Source of the DNA: Tragulus kanchil | Taxonomy: Eukaryota > Chordata > Mammalia > Artiodactyla > Tragulidae | Direction of reading: 5' to 3' | DNA length: 64,000 bases | NCBI GenBank assembly: GCA_022376925.1 | Contig: JAIOJX010000030.1 | Coordinates: 169,937,298-170,001,297 of the forward strand | Part shown: piece by piece, positions 54,767-64,000 of the stretch | How the letters are laid out: each line of letters begins with the position of its first letter | How positions within the stretch are numbered: the stretch's first letter is position 1 | Program-made: the position numbers and the translations under genes | Notes under the pieces: model-generated | Seen by the model: the letters and a program-made list of their open reading frames with translations, nothing else | Told to the model about the DNA's origin: nothing | Databases searched by the model: none

Positions 54767-56965
54767 GGAAAGACTCAATCCATTATGTCCCCTTCTTATG
54801 GGAAGCAGTAGCCCCAGAACCTTGTAAAGACTGTGGTTTTGCCCTGGAATCCTCGACCTCTCCAAGATATATGCTGAAAAAGAAATCAGCACCACTGGCA
54901 TTTGTATTTCTGCTGTATTCCTTGATGATGTTTCGTATATTCCCACCATGAAGTGCAGGATCCAAATGACATTTTATCTGTTCATTTCTTCCATAAGGTG
55001 ACCAACAGTAGCTGCCTTCATTCAGGAGGGAGAATGTAGGAGTCGAACATAAGGGAACAGGCAGTGCTTTGGAAATTAGAATCTGCTGTTGTTATGTTCT
55101 TGCCAGAAACTCACCTCACTGTTGGGAGAAATTACTAGAGGCCAAGGGAAGAGGAAGGGGAAGGACAAGGGCCTGGAGCTCGTCTGCATGTGATGGGTGC
55201 AGGTGGAGGACACCTTGGCCGGAAGGTGATTCTCTTGAAACTATGGAAAACATAACCTGAATTATACCTAAATGGGGCACAGAGGGGGGTGTTAGACTAA
55301 GAAATTGCCCAGTTGGTTAACATCCACTAAGCTCTTACTGTTGAACTAGAGTTAAATCCCAACCACCTGGCTTTTGTGTGGAATTTGATGCCCAGAGTTT
55401 GGTCCATAGTAGGACCACAAAAGCAACAGTCCATTGACCAACTGACCGAGAAAAGTGACACTATTTGGCCAACATCTCATGAAGAATTATGGCCCCAGCA
55501 GGGAAGAGAAAGAACCCACTACCTTCTGCTGCCAAATGGCAAGCGAATAAACATGAGATGTTTTTCCTCTTTAGTAATAGGACCCAAGACATGAAATATG
55601 TGCTTGGCAGAGAGTTCCACATTGCATTAGAAGGACAAATGGATTTATGCTGGGGTAGTAAGTGCTTGCTCTGAGCCCAGGCATGAATGATGGGATTCCA
55701 GCCTGACTGTTGAAATTTGCTCTACTGCTGGGAGGTGTGTCCACTAACAATGCTGTAACCTCTTCCTCTGTGGTTGAGCCTGGGTCACTATTGCAGTTGG
55801 TGGACACGCAGCCATATTTTGTTTTAATTTTCATGTAATGGACTCATAACAATCATGGTGGTCTCATGAGCCTGGGTCACTAGGAAAGACTCTTTTGTCC
55901 CCTTCTTATGGGAAGCAGTAGCCCCAGAACCTTGTAAAGACTGTGGTTTTGCCCTGGAATCCTCGACCTCTCCAAGATATATGCTGAAAAGAAATCAGCA
56001 CCACTGGCATTTGTATTTCTGCTGTATTCCTTGATGATGTTTCGTATATTCCCACCATGAAGTGCAGGATCCAAATGACATTTTATCTGTTCATTTCTTC
56101 CATAAGGTGACCAACAGTAGCTGCCTTCATTCAGAAGGGAGAATGTAGGAGTCGAACATAAGGGAACAGGCAGTGCTTTGGAAATTAGAATCTGCTGTTG
56201 TTATGTTCTTGCCAGAAACTCACCTCACTGTTGGGAGAAATTACTAGAGGCCAAGGGAAGAGGAAGGGGAAGGACAAGGGCCTGGAGCTCGTCTGCATGT
56301 GATGGGTGCAGGTGGAGGACACCTTGGCCGGAAGGTGATTCTCTTGAAACTATGGAAAACATAACCTGAATTATACCTAAATGGGGCACAGAGGGGGGTG
56401 TTAGACTAAGAAATTGCCCAGTTGGTTAACATCCACTAAGCTCTTACTGTTGAACTAGAGTTAAATCCCAACCACCTGGCTTTTGTGTGGAATTTGATGC
56501 CCAGAGTTTGGTCCATAGTAGGACCACAAAAGCAACAGTCCATTGACCAACTGACCGAGAAAAGTGACACTATTTGGCCAACATCTCATGAAGAATTATG
56601 GCCCCAGCAGGGAAGAGAAAGAACCCACTACCTTCTGCTGCCAAATGGCAAGCGAATAAACATGAGATGTTTTTCCTCTTTAGTAATAGGACCCAAGACA
56701 TGAAATATGTGCTTGGCAGAGAGTTCCACATTGCATTAGAAGGACAAATGGATTTATGCTGGGGTAGTAAGTGCTTGCTCTGAGCCCAGGCATGAATGAT
56801 GGGATTCCAGCCTGACTGTTGAAATTTGCTCTACTGCTGGGAGGTGTGTCCACTAACAATGCTGTAACCTCTTCCTCTGTGGTTGAGCCTGGGTCACTAT
56901 TGCAGTTGGTGGACACGCAGCCATATTTTGTTTTAATTTTCATGTAATGGACTCATAACAATCAT
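54767..56965. repeat. Tandem duplication D19 (period 1,109-1,110 bp)
   Basis: First copy 54767-55856 and second copy 55882-56965. Bases 55857-55881 are junk that reuses gagcctgggtcacta from 55785. The start of the second copy is damaged (gaaagactcttttgtccc against gaaagactcaatccattatgtccc). With D18, the block starting tgtccccttcttatggg appears three times (53645, 54786, 55896). Confidence 0.94.
55166..55856. other. No gene or clear repeat seen
   Basis: Unique sequence. The frames at 55376-55594 and 55571-55834 are unrecognised, and the same frames recur through D19 and D20. Confidence 0.45.
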
Positions 56966-57009
56966 ACCACGAAGAAGAACACACCTGCTTAACATTCTAC
57001 TATTTAAAG

Positions 57010-57150
57010 AACTCTTTCATGTATATATAATATTTCCTAGTTTGATTTTTACCATAATTCATAGGTAGGTCTCATTTATCCCGATTTATGGATGAGGTTA
57101 ATACCTTGAGGCAGAGCTGAAATTAACCCAGAACCTATTTTTTCAAGTCC
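57010..57150 (-). mobile_element. MIR SINE fragment
   Basis: Reverse MIR: ataattcataggtaggtctc, atttatggatgaggttaata, ccttgaggcagagctgaaat, aacccagaacc. Repeated at 58129-58269. Confidence 0.6.
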
Positions 57151-57214
57151 ATGTTTGAGTATGAAATAGCCTTACCAGACCACAGCGTGTACATGTGCTA
57201 ACATTATCTGTGCT

Positions 57215-57850
57215 CAGGCCTGTAACCCATTATTAGGCCATTTGGCAACCATAATAATTCTGTACTGTTTCTGAAGGTTCCTGATTGACAATGAGAATTG
57301 AGAGTGATGATTATAAAGCCTTGCTTGATGGACACTACAAACATAAAATTCCTTCAAATAGCCAGGCCTTCTCACTGACCTCCTTGAAAATTTAACCTCT
57401 GTGCCTGTTGTGGAATTGGTAAAGATCAAAGATTCTCTTTGAAAACTTTTGCAGAGTTTTGCATACACCACATGCATTCCCCACCCCCAACCCCCATCTT
57501 GTTTCTCAGTCTCTCCTTTCCAAAAATCAATTGGCAAGAAGTTGTGAAGTTGCCAGGATGAAGTAATGGGCAATAATTCATGTGACTTTCAGAAACATAA
57601 ATCCTCGGCCTGATGTAGTGCCTTTCCATCCCATGCAAGCCTCGGTGAGCAGTAGCTGCAATGCACATAAAACATTTTGGCTTTACCGAGGCCTTGGATA
57701 TTCTTCCACATGGCGTTCTCATCAGAAGCTCAAGGAAATTCATCCTGCATTGTGTTGCTGTCAGGTGAATGTACACATGGCTGGAGGCACCTTCTCAATG
57801 AAGATTAGCACTCTGGCCCCGGCTAGTCATTTCACCATGAGTTAATGGGG
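57215..57850. other. Repeat-free stretch, possible conserved non-coding element
   Basis: No mobile element recognised. Balanced composition, with motifs such as gggcaataattcatgtgact and cttgctgtcag-like blocks. Frames on both strands (for example minus 57214-57573 and 57426-57776) overlap each other, and I do not recognise them. Repeated at 58334-58969. Confidence 0.3.
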
Positions 57851-58128
57851 TCAAGGTGGGGACAGTCATGACAGAGTGGGGTCTGCAACGCAGTTGCTCT
57901 GAGCCCAGGCATGAATGATGGGATTCCAGCCTGACTGTTGAAATTTGCTCTACTGCTGGGAGGTGTGTCCACTAACAATGCTGTAACCTCTTCCTCTGTG
58001 GTTGAGCCTGGGTCACTATTGCAGTTGGTGGACACGCAGCCATATTTTGTTTTAATTTTCATGTAATGGACTCATAACAATCATACCACGAAGAAGAACA
58101 CACCTGCTTAACATTCTACTATTTAAAG

Positions 58129-58269
58129 AACTCTTTCATGTATATATAATATTTCCTAGTTTGATTTTTACCATAATTCATAGGTAGGTCTCATTTATCC
58201 CGATTTATGGATGAGGTTAATACCTTGAGGCAGAGCTGAAATTAACCCAGAACCTATTTTTTCAAGTCC
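58129..58269 (-). mobile_element. MIR fragment, D20 second copy
   Basis: Duplicate of 57010-57150. Confidence 0.6.
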
Positions 58270-59008
58270 ATGTTTGAGTATGAAATAGCCTTACCAGACC
58301 ACAGCGTGTACATGTGCTAACATTATCTGTGCTCAGGCCTGTAACCCATTATTAGGCCATTTGGCAACCATAATAATTCTGTACTGTTTCTGAAGGTTCC
58401 TGATTGACAATGAGAATTGAGAGTGATGATTATAAAGCCTTGCTTGATGGACACTACAAACATAAAATTCCTTCAAATAGCCAGGCCTTCTCACTGACCT
58501 CCTTGAAAATTTAACCTCTGTGCCTGTTGTGGAATTGGTAAAGATCAAAGATTCTCTTTGAAAACTTTTGCAGAGTTTTGCATACACCACATGCATTCCC
58601 CACCCCCAACCCCCATCTTGTTTCTCAGTCTCTCCTTTCCAAAAATCAATTGGCAAGAAGTTGTGAAGTTGCCAGGATGAAGTAATGGGCAATAATTCAT
58701 GTGACTTTCAGAAACATAAATCCTCGGCCTGATGTAGTGCCTTTCCATCCCATGCAAGCCTCGGTGAGCAGTAGCTGCAATGCACATAAAACATTTTGGC
58801 TTTACCGAGGCCTTGGATATTCTTCCACATGGCGTTCTCATCAGAAGCTCAAGGAAATTCATCCTGCATTGTGTTGCTGTCAGGTGAATGTACACATGGC
58901 TGGAGGCACCTTCTCAATGAAGATTAGCACTCTGGCCCCGGCTAGTCATTTCACCATGAGTTAATGGGGTCAAGGTGGGGACAGTCATGACAGAGTGGGG
59001 TCTGCCAT

Positions 59009-59399
59009 GCTCTGGGTTTGAACCCATCAGGGCTGGTACTAGCTAAAGTGCCATTTGTTGGGAAGGTTTTTCAGAGTCAGAGGTTTATATATTCCTTTTG
59101 TTAAGCAGATGCAGAATTTAACAGTAAAGAGTGAATTTTAATGTATTTGGTCAGATCTATGCTCTCTGTATTATTTTATAGCAGGTCTTTAATCACATTT
59201 TTGTTACCTACCTAACCCCTGGAGATATTTGAGATTGTCGCCCTAGAGGAGATGCTACCCTAGTAGAATCAACCGTGGCCTTTCCAGGGCCAATTGATAG
59301 TATTTTTAAAAATGTATTACCCCTCCCTATATTAGAGGCATAATGCCTATTATGTAGAGGATGTGAAAAGTATAGAAATAGGAAAGCACAGTCATTTGT
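59009..59399. other. No gene or clear repeat seen
   Basis: AT-rich unique sequence between D20 and the hAT fragment. Confidence 0.45.
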
Positions 59400-59630
59400 A
59401 CAGGTATTGGCAGCCTAGATACAATGGGTCAAATGTGACCCATTGCCTGTTTTTTATCAAGTTTTATTGAAATACAGCCATCTGTATTCATTGCCATACT
59501 GTCTATGGCTACTCTTGTGCTGTAAGGGTAGAACTGTGAGGCTGCAAAAGAGACAGTATGGCCTGCAAAACCTAAAATATTTACTATCTAGCCCCTTATG
59601 AAAAAGTTTGAAAAGCCATGGCTTAGCACC
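59400..59630. mobile_element. hAT-type DNA transposon relic (non-autonomous)
   Basis: Recognisable order: caaatgtgacccattgcctg, tcaagttttattgaaataca, gccatctgtattcattgcca, ggcctgcaaaacctaaaata, tttactatctagcccctta, gaaaaagtttgaaaagcc. This is a common old mammalian hAT-derived MITE. The exact family is not assigned, and there is no transposase coding. Confidence 0.65.
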
Positions 59631-59639
59631 TAGGAGTTT

Positions 59640-59900
59640 AGGAAATATTTATCAAGGAAATGAATCAATCTGTAATCCCTGCATGTAAAGATAACCGCAA
59701 TTCACATTTTGGTGTATATTCTTTATTTTTTTCCTGTGTATAAATAGCTATAGTTATATTTTAGGAAAACTAAACTATACCTCCTGTGTTTGTAATCTAC
59801 TTTTGTTATTTAACTATATATTATGGGCATTTTCCAATTAACTTACATATGAACTACTATATTAACTATAATAACTATTGCATCATTATATGACTATTAT
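59640..59900 (-). mobile_element. Ancient L1-type repeat, outer layer of a nest
   Basis: Reverse: ttttggtgtatattctttat, gtttgtaatctacttttgtt, tatattatgggcattttcca. It resumes at 60698 with agccaatcccctgttgttgg and ataaataatgttgtgata, so the L1 and SINE between them are later arrivals. Confidence 0.55.
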
Positions 59901-59910
59901 ACAGCACAAT

Positions 59911-60462
59911 TATTTATTTATTTAACTTTTTATTTTGTATTGGGGTATAGCCTATTAACAATGTTGTGATAGTTACTGATGAACACTGAAGGGACTCAGC
60001 CATCCATGTACATGTATCCATTCTCTCCCAAACTCCTCTCTATCCAGGCTGCCACATAATATTGAGCAGAGTTCCATGTGCTGTACAGTAGGTCCTTGTT
60101 GACTATCAACTTTAAATATTGCGGGGTGTACATGTCCATCCCAAAGTCCCTGTTTATTCCTTTCCCCCTCAACCGTAAGTCCATTCTCTAAGACTATGAG
60201 TCTCTGTTTTGTAAGTTCATTTGTATCATTTCCTTTTAGATTACACATATAAGGGATGTTGCATGTCCTTCTCTATCTGACATAACTTCAGTCAGTATGA
60301 CAGTGTCTGGGTCCATCCATGTTGCTACAAATGGCATTATTTCATTCTTTTTAATGGCTGAGTAATATTCAACTGTAATATGCACCACATTTTCTTTATC
60401 CTTTCTTGCCTCTGTCAATGGACATTAGGTTGCTTCCATATCTTGACCACTGTAAACAGTAT
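59911..60462 (-). mobile_element. L1 LINE 3' fragment with ORF2 C-terminal remnant
   Basis: The minus strand reads KENVVHITVEYYSAIKKNEI then MPFVATWMDPD at 60236-60418, the end of L1 ORF2, with stops beyond. The remainder to 59911 is the decayed 3' end (tattttgtattggggtatag on plus). Flanked by tatacagcaca at 59898 and 60460, a probable target-site duplication. Confidence 0.9.
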
Positions 60463-60470
60463 ACAGCACA

Positions 60471-60689
60471 GTTTTTGTTTTAAAAAAATATTTATTTATT
60501 TATTTATTTGACTCCACTGGGTCTTAGTTGCAGCAGGTGGGATCTTCAGTCTTCATTCTGGCATATGGAACATTTAGTTGAAGTATGCAAACCCTTAGTT
60601 GCAGCATGTGGGATCTGACCAGAGATTGAACCTGGGCCCCCTGCACTGGGAGCTCGCAGTCTTAACCACTGGACTACCAGGGAAGTTCG
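60471..60689 (-). mobile_element. CHR-type SINE, older, inserted at the L1 edge
   Basis: Reverse: (ATTT)n, gggtcttagttgcagcaggt, gttgcagcatgtgggatctg, gagattgaacctgggccccc, ccactggactaccagggaag. It lies between acagcacagttttt (60463) and acagcacaattttt (60690), so it used the L1's own target-site copy as its target. Confidence 0.85.
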
Positions 60690-60697
60690 ACAGCACA

Positions 60698-60880
60698 ATT
60701 TTTAAATTGTAGAGAAGTTTATTACATGGATGTATGAGGATATTTAGCCAATCCCCTGTTGTTGGATTATGTTATGCTGTGTACATGATTTTACTTTTAT
60801 AAATAATGTTGTGATATAAATTCTTGCCCATACTACTTTTGGTATATGTCTCTGATCCTAAAAACGGAATTATTTCATCT
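60698..60880 (-). mobile_element. Ancient L1-type repeat, continuation
   Basis: Second half of 59640-59900. Confidence 0.5.
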
Positions 60881-61147
60881 CATGCTGTGAATTACTTTTT
60901 CACCTAGGTATGCCTTATCCTCATGTATACTAGCAGTTCCTTGAAGCCAGGGATCCTGTTGTACGTGTATTTCCACCACAGCTCCTCCTGGTCTCTAACA
61001 CAGACATAGGCAGTCAGGAAATGCTTGTAGGTTTGTATAATACAATGCCTAGTTTCTCCTCTCTGCTTCAGCTCTTCTCCTTCATGAGGTCTCAGCTGAC
61101 TCTCCAGCATCCCGAGGTTCCTCCTTCTTCTGGTCATCCGAATTTCT

Positions 61148-61433
61148 TTCTTTCCCCCTTTTTTTTTTTTTTTTTAAGTTTTGGCCTCTTTTACTGTTTT
61201 TTTATTTATTAACACCCATCTTTTTTCTTTGGCCTGTGTGGGACTCCAATTGCGGTGGCCTCTCTTGTTGCAGAGCACTGGCTCTGGGCACACATGCTCT
61301 AGAGTGCTGGCTCATAATTGGACGTGCCAGTCCAGCTGCTCCATGGCATGTGGGATCTTCCAGGCCAGGAATGGAACTGGCGCCCCTTGCACTGCAAGGC
61401 AGACTCTACCCATTGGACCACAAGGGAAGCCCT
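61148..61433 (-). mobile_element. CHR-like SINE
   Basis: Reverse CHR-like SINE lacking the G-rich segment: T run, cacccatcttttttctttgg, gagcactggctctgggcaca, gatcttccaggccaggaatg, cattggaccacaagggaagc. Target-site duplication catccgaatttct at 61135 and catctgaatttct at 61434 (one mismatch). Confidence 0.9.
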
Positions 61434-61519
61434 CATCTGAATTTCTATATCATTCACTGCTTAGACAATATTCTGTCATTCTTGAGAGCTTTTGAAGTGG
61501 TATAGTGTACACTGTATAA

Positions 61520-62010
61520 GTTTCCCATGGCTGCTGTAACAAATTGCTATGAATCTGGTGACTTAAAACAACACACAGTAATTCTCTCACGGATCTAGAA
61601 GCCAGAAATCTGAAGTCAGTTTGACCAGGCCCAAATTAGGATGGTATCAGAGGGCCCCAATTTCCCCTTCCAGAGACGCTGGGGGAGAATTGTTCCTTGC
61701 CTCTTCCAGCTTCTAGTGGCTGCAGGCATTCCCTGGCTGATAGCCGCATCACTCCAGTCTCTGCCTCTGTAGCCTCATAACCTCCTCCTCTTCTGTCTGT
61801 GCCTATCTCTTTCTTTGTCTCTCTTATAAAGACACTCACGATTCCATTTAGGGACTGCCCGGTTGATTCAGAATAATCTGCTCATCTCTAAGATCCTTAA
61901 CCTAATCATACCTGCACAGTCCTTTTCTGCCATTTAAGGTAACAGTCACAGGTTCTAGGGATTAGGAGCTGAATATCTTTGGGGGAGGTCAATATTCAGC
62001 CTTCTACAAT
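61520..62010 (-). mobile_element. MaLR (MLT1/MST-type) LTR
   Basis: Reverse LTR: gtttcccatggctgctgtaa, gacttaaaacaacacacagt, ttgttccttgcctcttccag, cttctagtggctgcaggcat, cttataaagacactcacgat, ccttaacctaatcatacctg, gaatatctttgggggaggtc, near-terminal cagccttctaca. No internal region. Confidence 0.8.
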
Positions 62011-62278
62011 ATATCATTTCTTGTGACTGGCTAAATTATTCATTTAAAGATATCTACGAGGAACCAACTTGGTGGCTGACACTGACATTGTACTTACTGC
62101 CTGTTGTCACAACGGAGCAGGAAAGACTTGTATGTGAAGAACTGTGGTCAAAAGAGCAGTGGCCAGGAAGCTGGAAGACCAATGTTATGGTACCACATTG
62201 GGTAAGGGTCTCTGTCCCTCAACTTCCCTTTTGTGAATTAAGGGGCTAGGCCAACTATTGTTCCTGAAGTGAGTGACG
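62011..62278. other. No gene or clear repeat seen
   Basis: Short AT-rich unique interval before D21. Confidence 0.4.
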
Positions 62279-62499
62279 AGCACCACTGATTGTGTACATA
62301 GAGGATAATTTTAGGTGGTTCACAGAGACAGAATTAAATAGCACTGACTCACACAGATAGATACTTATTTCCTTCTTAATTCTTCTTCAGCCCCTCTTAA
62401 GAAGAAAATTGCTGTTAGGTGCTAGTGTGTCTTCCATACTTCCTCTAATACCAAAGTCTTTTTATCAAAAAGAACACTGAGCTCAGGCTGCAGACTCTA

Positions 62500-63076
62500 G
62501 ATAGAATTTAATAACATTATTTTGTGATCATTGTATTTATTTTTAGTTACCTTCCATTAATGTAGAGTGAGTCAGGCTTTTCCATTTATGGCAATATTAT
62601 AAAGTATCCAATGTAAAAAGTGAGGTGATGTAAAGAAATACATTTTAAAAATACAGGATATCTGGGAATATTTGAATCTTGTCTCGATGTTCATAACATA
62701 TCAGAAATACAGATTTTAATAGCAAAGCGACATTAGTCATGAACTCTTGTGAGGAAAATTGTTGGCTATATCCTCTTTAGAGGTAGACTGTTGGAGTGGA
62801 TATAAAAGATGGAATCTGTAAAATCTTTCTTTCTTAGAAATTTATTTTCTAGGTGTGTAGAAATGGTTGTATTAGATGTTCTCTATCATTTAATAATATA
62901 CTTAGGACTAAAAGATATAAGTGCTGTATAAAATCAACTAATTATATTAAACTAGCATATCTGCCTTTATTGAGTTTGTCATTAGTCTGTAGAGAAAAAC
63001 CTTTAAAATTAATTTTTTATAAATCATTTGAATGCATTTTGTTTGGTATTATATTTATTCAATAAGGTAATTAGTT
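62500..63076. other. AT-rich repeat-free stretch, no gene seen
   Basis: No mobile element recognised and only short frames. It includes tttatggcaatattataaag and aatagcaaagcgacattagt, which look non-random enough to test for conservation. First part repeated by D21. Confidence 0.3.
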
Positions 63077-63100
63077 TTTTTTTTTTTTTTTTTAAAAGAT
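63077..63100 (+). repeat. Poly-T run
   Basis: About 19 T followed by aaaagat. No SINE body follows it, unlike the other long T runs here. Confidence 0.8.
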
Positions 63101-64000
63101 AGATGTTTTTTAGAGAAGACACATTGTGCAAATGGGTCTGAAGTTTGGAAAACACTTAGATGTTTCCAGGGGTTCCCATTTTTCTGACGTCTCAATTCTA
63201 GGCTCAGGGTAGGACTGGAAACATAAAAGAAAATGCCCTTTGTCAGAGGATGCAGCTGGAAATTAAGCACTAATGATTCCTGATCTTTTCCCATTTAAAT
63301 ACATCTGATCCTTCAGGGACCACTGAACACCTAAGAAATTTTAGGTGGTTCACCAGGGCTAGACATGAATTAAGCACCACTGATTGTGTACATAGAGGAT
63401 AATTTTAGGTGGTTCACAGAGACAGAATTAAATAGCACTGACTCACACAGATAGATACTTATTTCCTTCTTAATTCTTCTTCAGCCCCTCTTAAGAAGAA
63501 AATTGCTGTTAGGTGCTAGTGTGTCTTCCATACTTCCTCTAATACCAAAGTCTTTTTATCAAAAAGAACACTGAGCTCAGGCTGCAGACTCTAGATAGAA
63601 TTTAATAACATTATTTTGTGATCATTGTATTTATTTTTAGTTACCTTCCATTAATGTAGAGTGAGTCAGGCTTTTCCATTTATGGCAATATTATAAAGTA
63701 TCCAATGTAAAAAGTGAGGTGATGTAAAGAGATACATTTTAAAAATACAGGATATCTGGGAATATTTGAATCTTGTCTCGATGTTCATAACATATCAGAA
63801 ATACAGATTTTAATAGCAAAGCGACATTAGTCATGAACTCTTGTGAGGAAAATTGTTGGCTTTATCCTCTTTAGAGGTAGACTGTTGGAGTGGATATAAA
63901 AGATGGAATCTGTAAAATCTTTCTTTCTTAGAAATTTATTTTCTAGGTGTGTAGAAATGGTTGTATTAGATGTTCTCTATCATTTAATAATATACTTAGG

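Larger units (their letters stand above)
52875..55165. repeat. Tandem duplication D18 (period 1,141-1,144 bp)
   Basis: First copy 52875-54018 and second copy 54019 to about 55165. The start of the second copy is altered (cctagccccacaccatatcc against cctaggcccacagcatattc). The last 65 bases of the first copy are a shortened version of about 90 bases at 55094-55185. Overlaps D17 on the left and D19 on the right. Confidence 0.94.
56776..59008. repeat. Tandem duplication D20 (period 1,119 bp)
   Basis: First copy 56776 to about 57890 and second copy 57895-59008. The join reads gtctgcaacgcagttgctctgag. The true continuation gtctgccatgctctggg shares tgctctg with the start of the unit, so a seven-base identity lies at the breakpoint. 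The unit start also exists at 55667 via D19. Confidence 0.95.
62279..64000. repeat. Tandem duplication D21 (period 1,094 bp), truncated by window end
   Basis: Bases 62279-62906 recur at 63373-64000 with only a few substitutions (for example aaagaaataca against aaagagataca, and gctatatcc against gctttatcc). The 45 bases before the second copy (63327-63372) contain a second, slightly altered instance of attttaggtggttcac, so the junction side is scrambled. The right end of the second copy is beyond the window. Confidence 0.93.

Noticed and set aside
1..64000. CRISPR array, phage or bacterial mobile system
   Set aside because: The direct repeats are kilobase-sized, not short repeats with spacers. 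The content (SINEs, LINEs, MaLR LTRs) is mammalian nuclear DNA.

Overview
The window is non-coding nuclear DNA from an even-toed ungulate, almost certainly a ruminant. The evidence is the mobile-element content: Bov-tA SINEs, a 3' fragment of a BovB (RTE) LINE, and many tRNA-derived SINEs of the CHR (cetacean/hippo/ruminant) group, on a background of ancient mammalian MIR, L2, L1, MaLR LTR and hAT fragments. I find no convincing gene, exon, RNA gene or CpG-island promoter. The reading frames present are 60-170 codons long, lie mostly inside repeats, and resemble no protein I know apart from fragments of LINE reverse transcriptase. The window is best read as intergenic sequence or the inside of a large intron.

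The dominant structure is not a gene. About 1.1 kb of sequence is repeated head to tail at 21 separate places (periods about 1,064 to 1,220 bp). Copies are nearly identical, and most differences are one- to few-base indels in homopolymers. Corruption is concentrated in the last 10-110 bases of the first copy or the first 10-60 bases of the second, beside the junction. About 23 kb of the 64 kb is therefore redundant, and the underlying sequence is nearer 40 kb. Junctions lie about 1.8 to 5.7 kb apart, and several duplicated units overlap their neighbours, so some stretches occur three times. I read this as contig or gap-fill ends with about 1.1 kb overlap that were joined without being collapsed. 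A biological cause is much less likely. Paired reading frames and paired repeats should not be counted twice.

Layout: 1-3.7 kb, MIR fragments, an unclassified ancient repeat and one full-length CHR-like SINE. 3.7-7.7 kb, a MIR split by a Bov-tA SINE, inside two chained duplications. 8.5-11 kb, MaLR LTR plus CHR-like SINE, duplicated. 12-21 kb, L2, MIR, Bov-tA and an ancient repeat, in three duplications. 21.9-25 kb, a MIR with an A-tailed insertion and an L1 fragment broken by a SINE. 25.6-33.6 kb, an old CHR SINE, a MaLR LTR, a degraded SINE, BovB and a young SINE. 34-42 kb, unique sequence, a possible L1 ORF1 fossil, a SINE and MIRs. 42-48 kb, L2 and MaLR fragments. 48-51 kb, an A-tailed element and an L2 split by a SINE. 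51-59 kb, an ancient repeat broken by L1, followed by four chained duplications. 59.4-62 kb, a hAT fragment, a three-generation nest (ancient repeat, L1, SINE), another SINE and a MaLR LTR. 62-64 kb, AT-rich unique sequence and the last duplication.

Two biological points stand out. A low-divergence CHR-like SINE subfamily with an unusual G-rich antisense 3' segment appears recently active. All 14 independent CHR, Bov-tA and BovB insertions lie in the same (minus) orientation.
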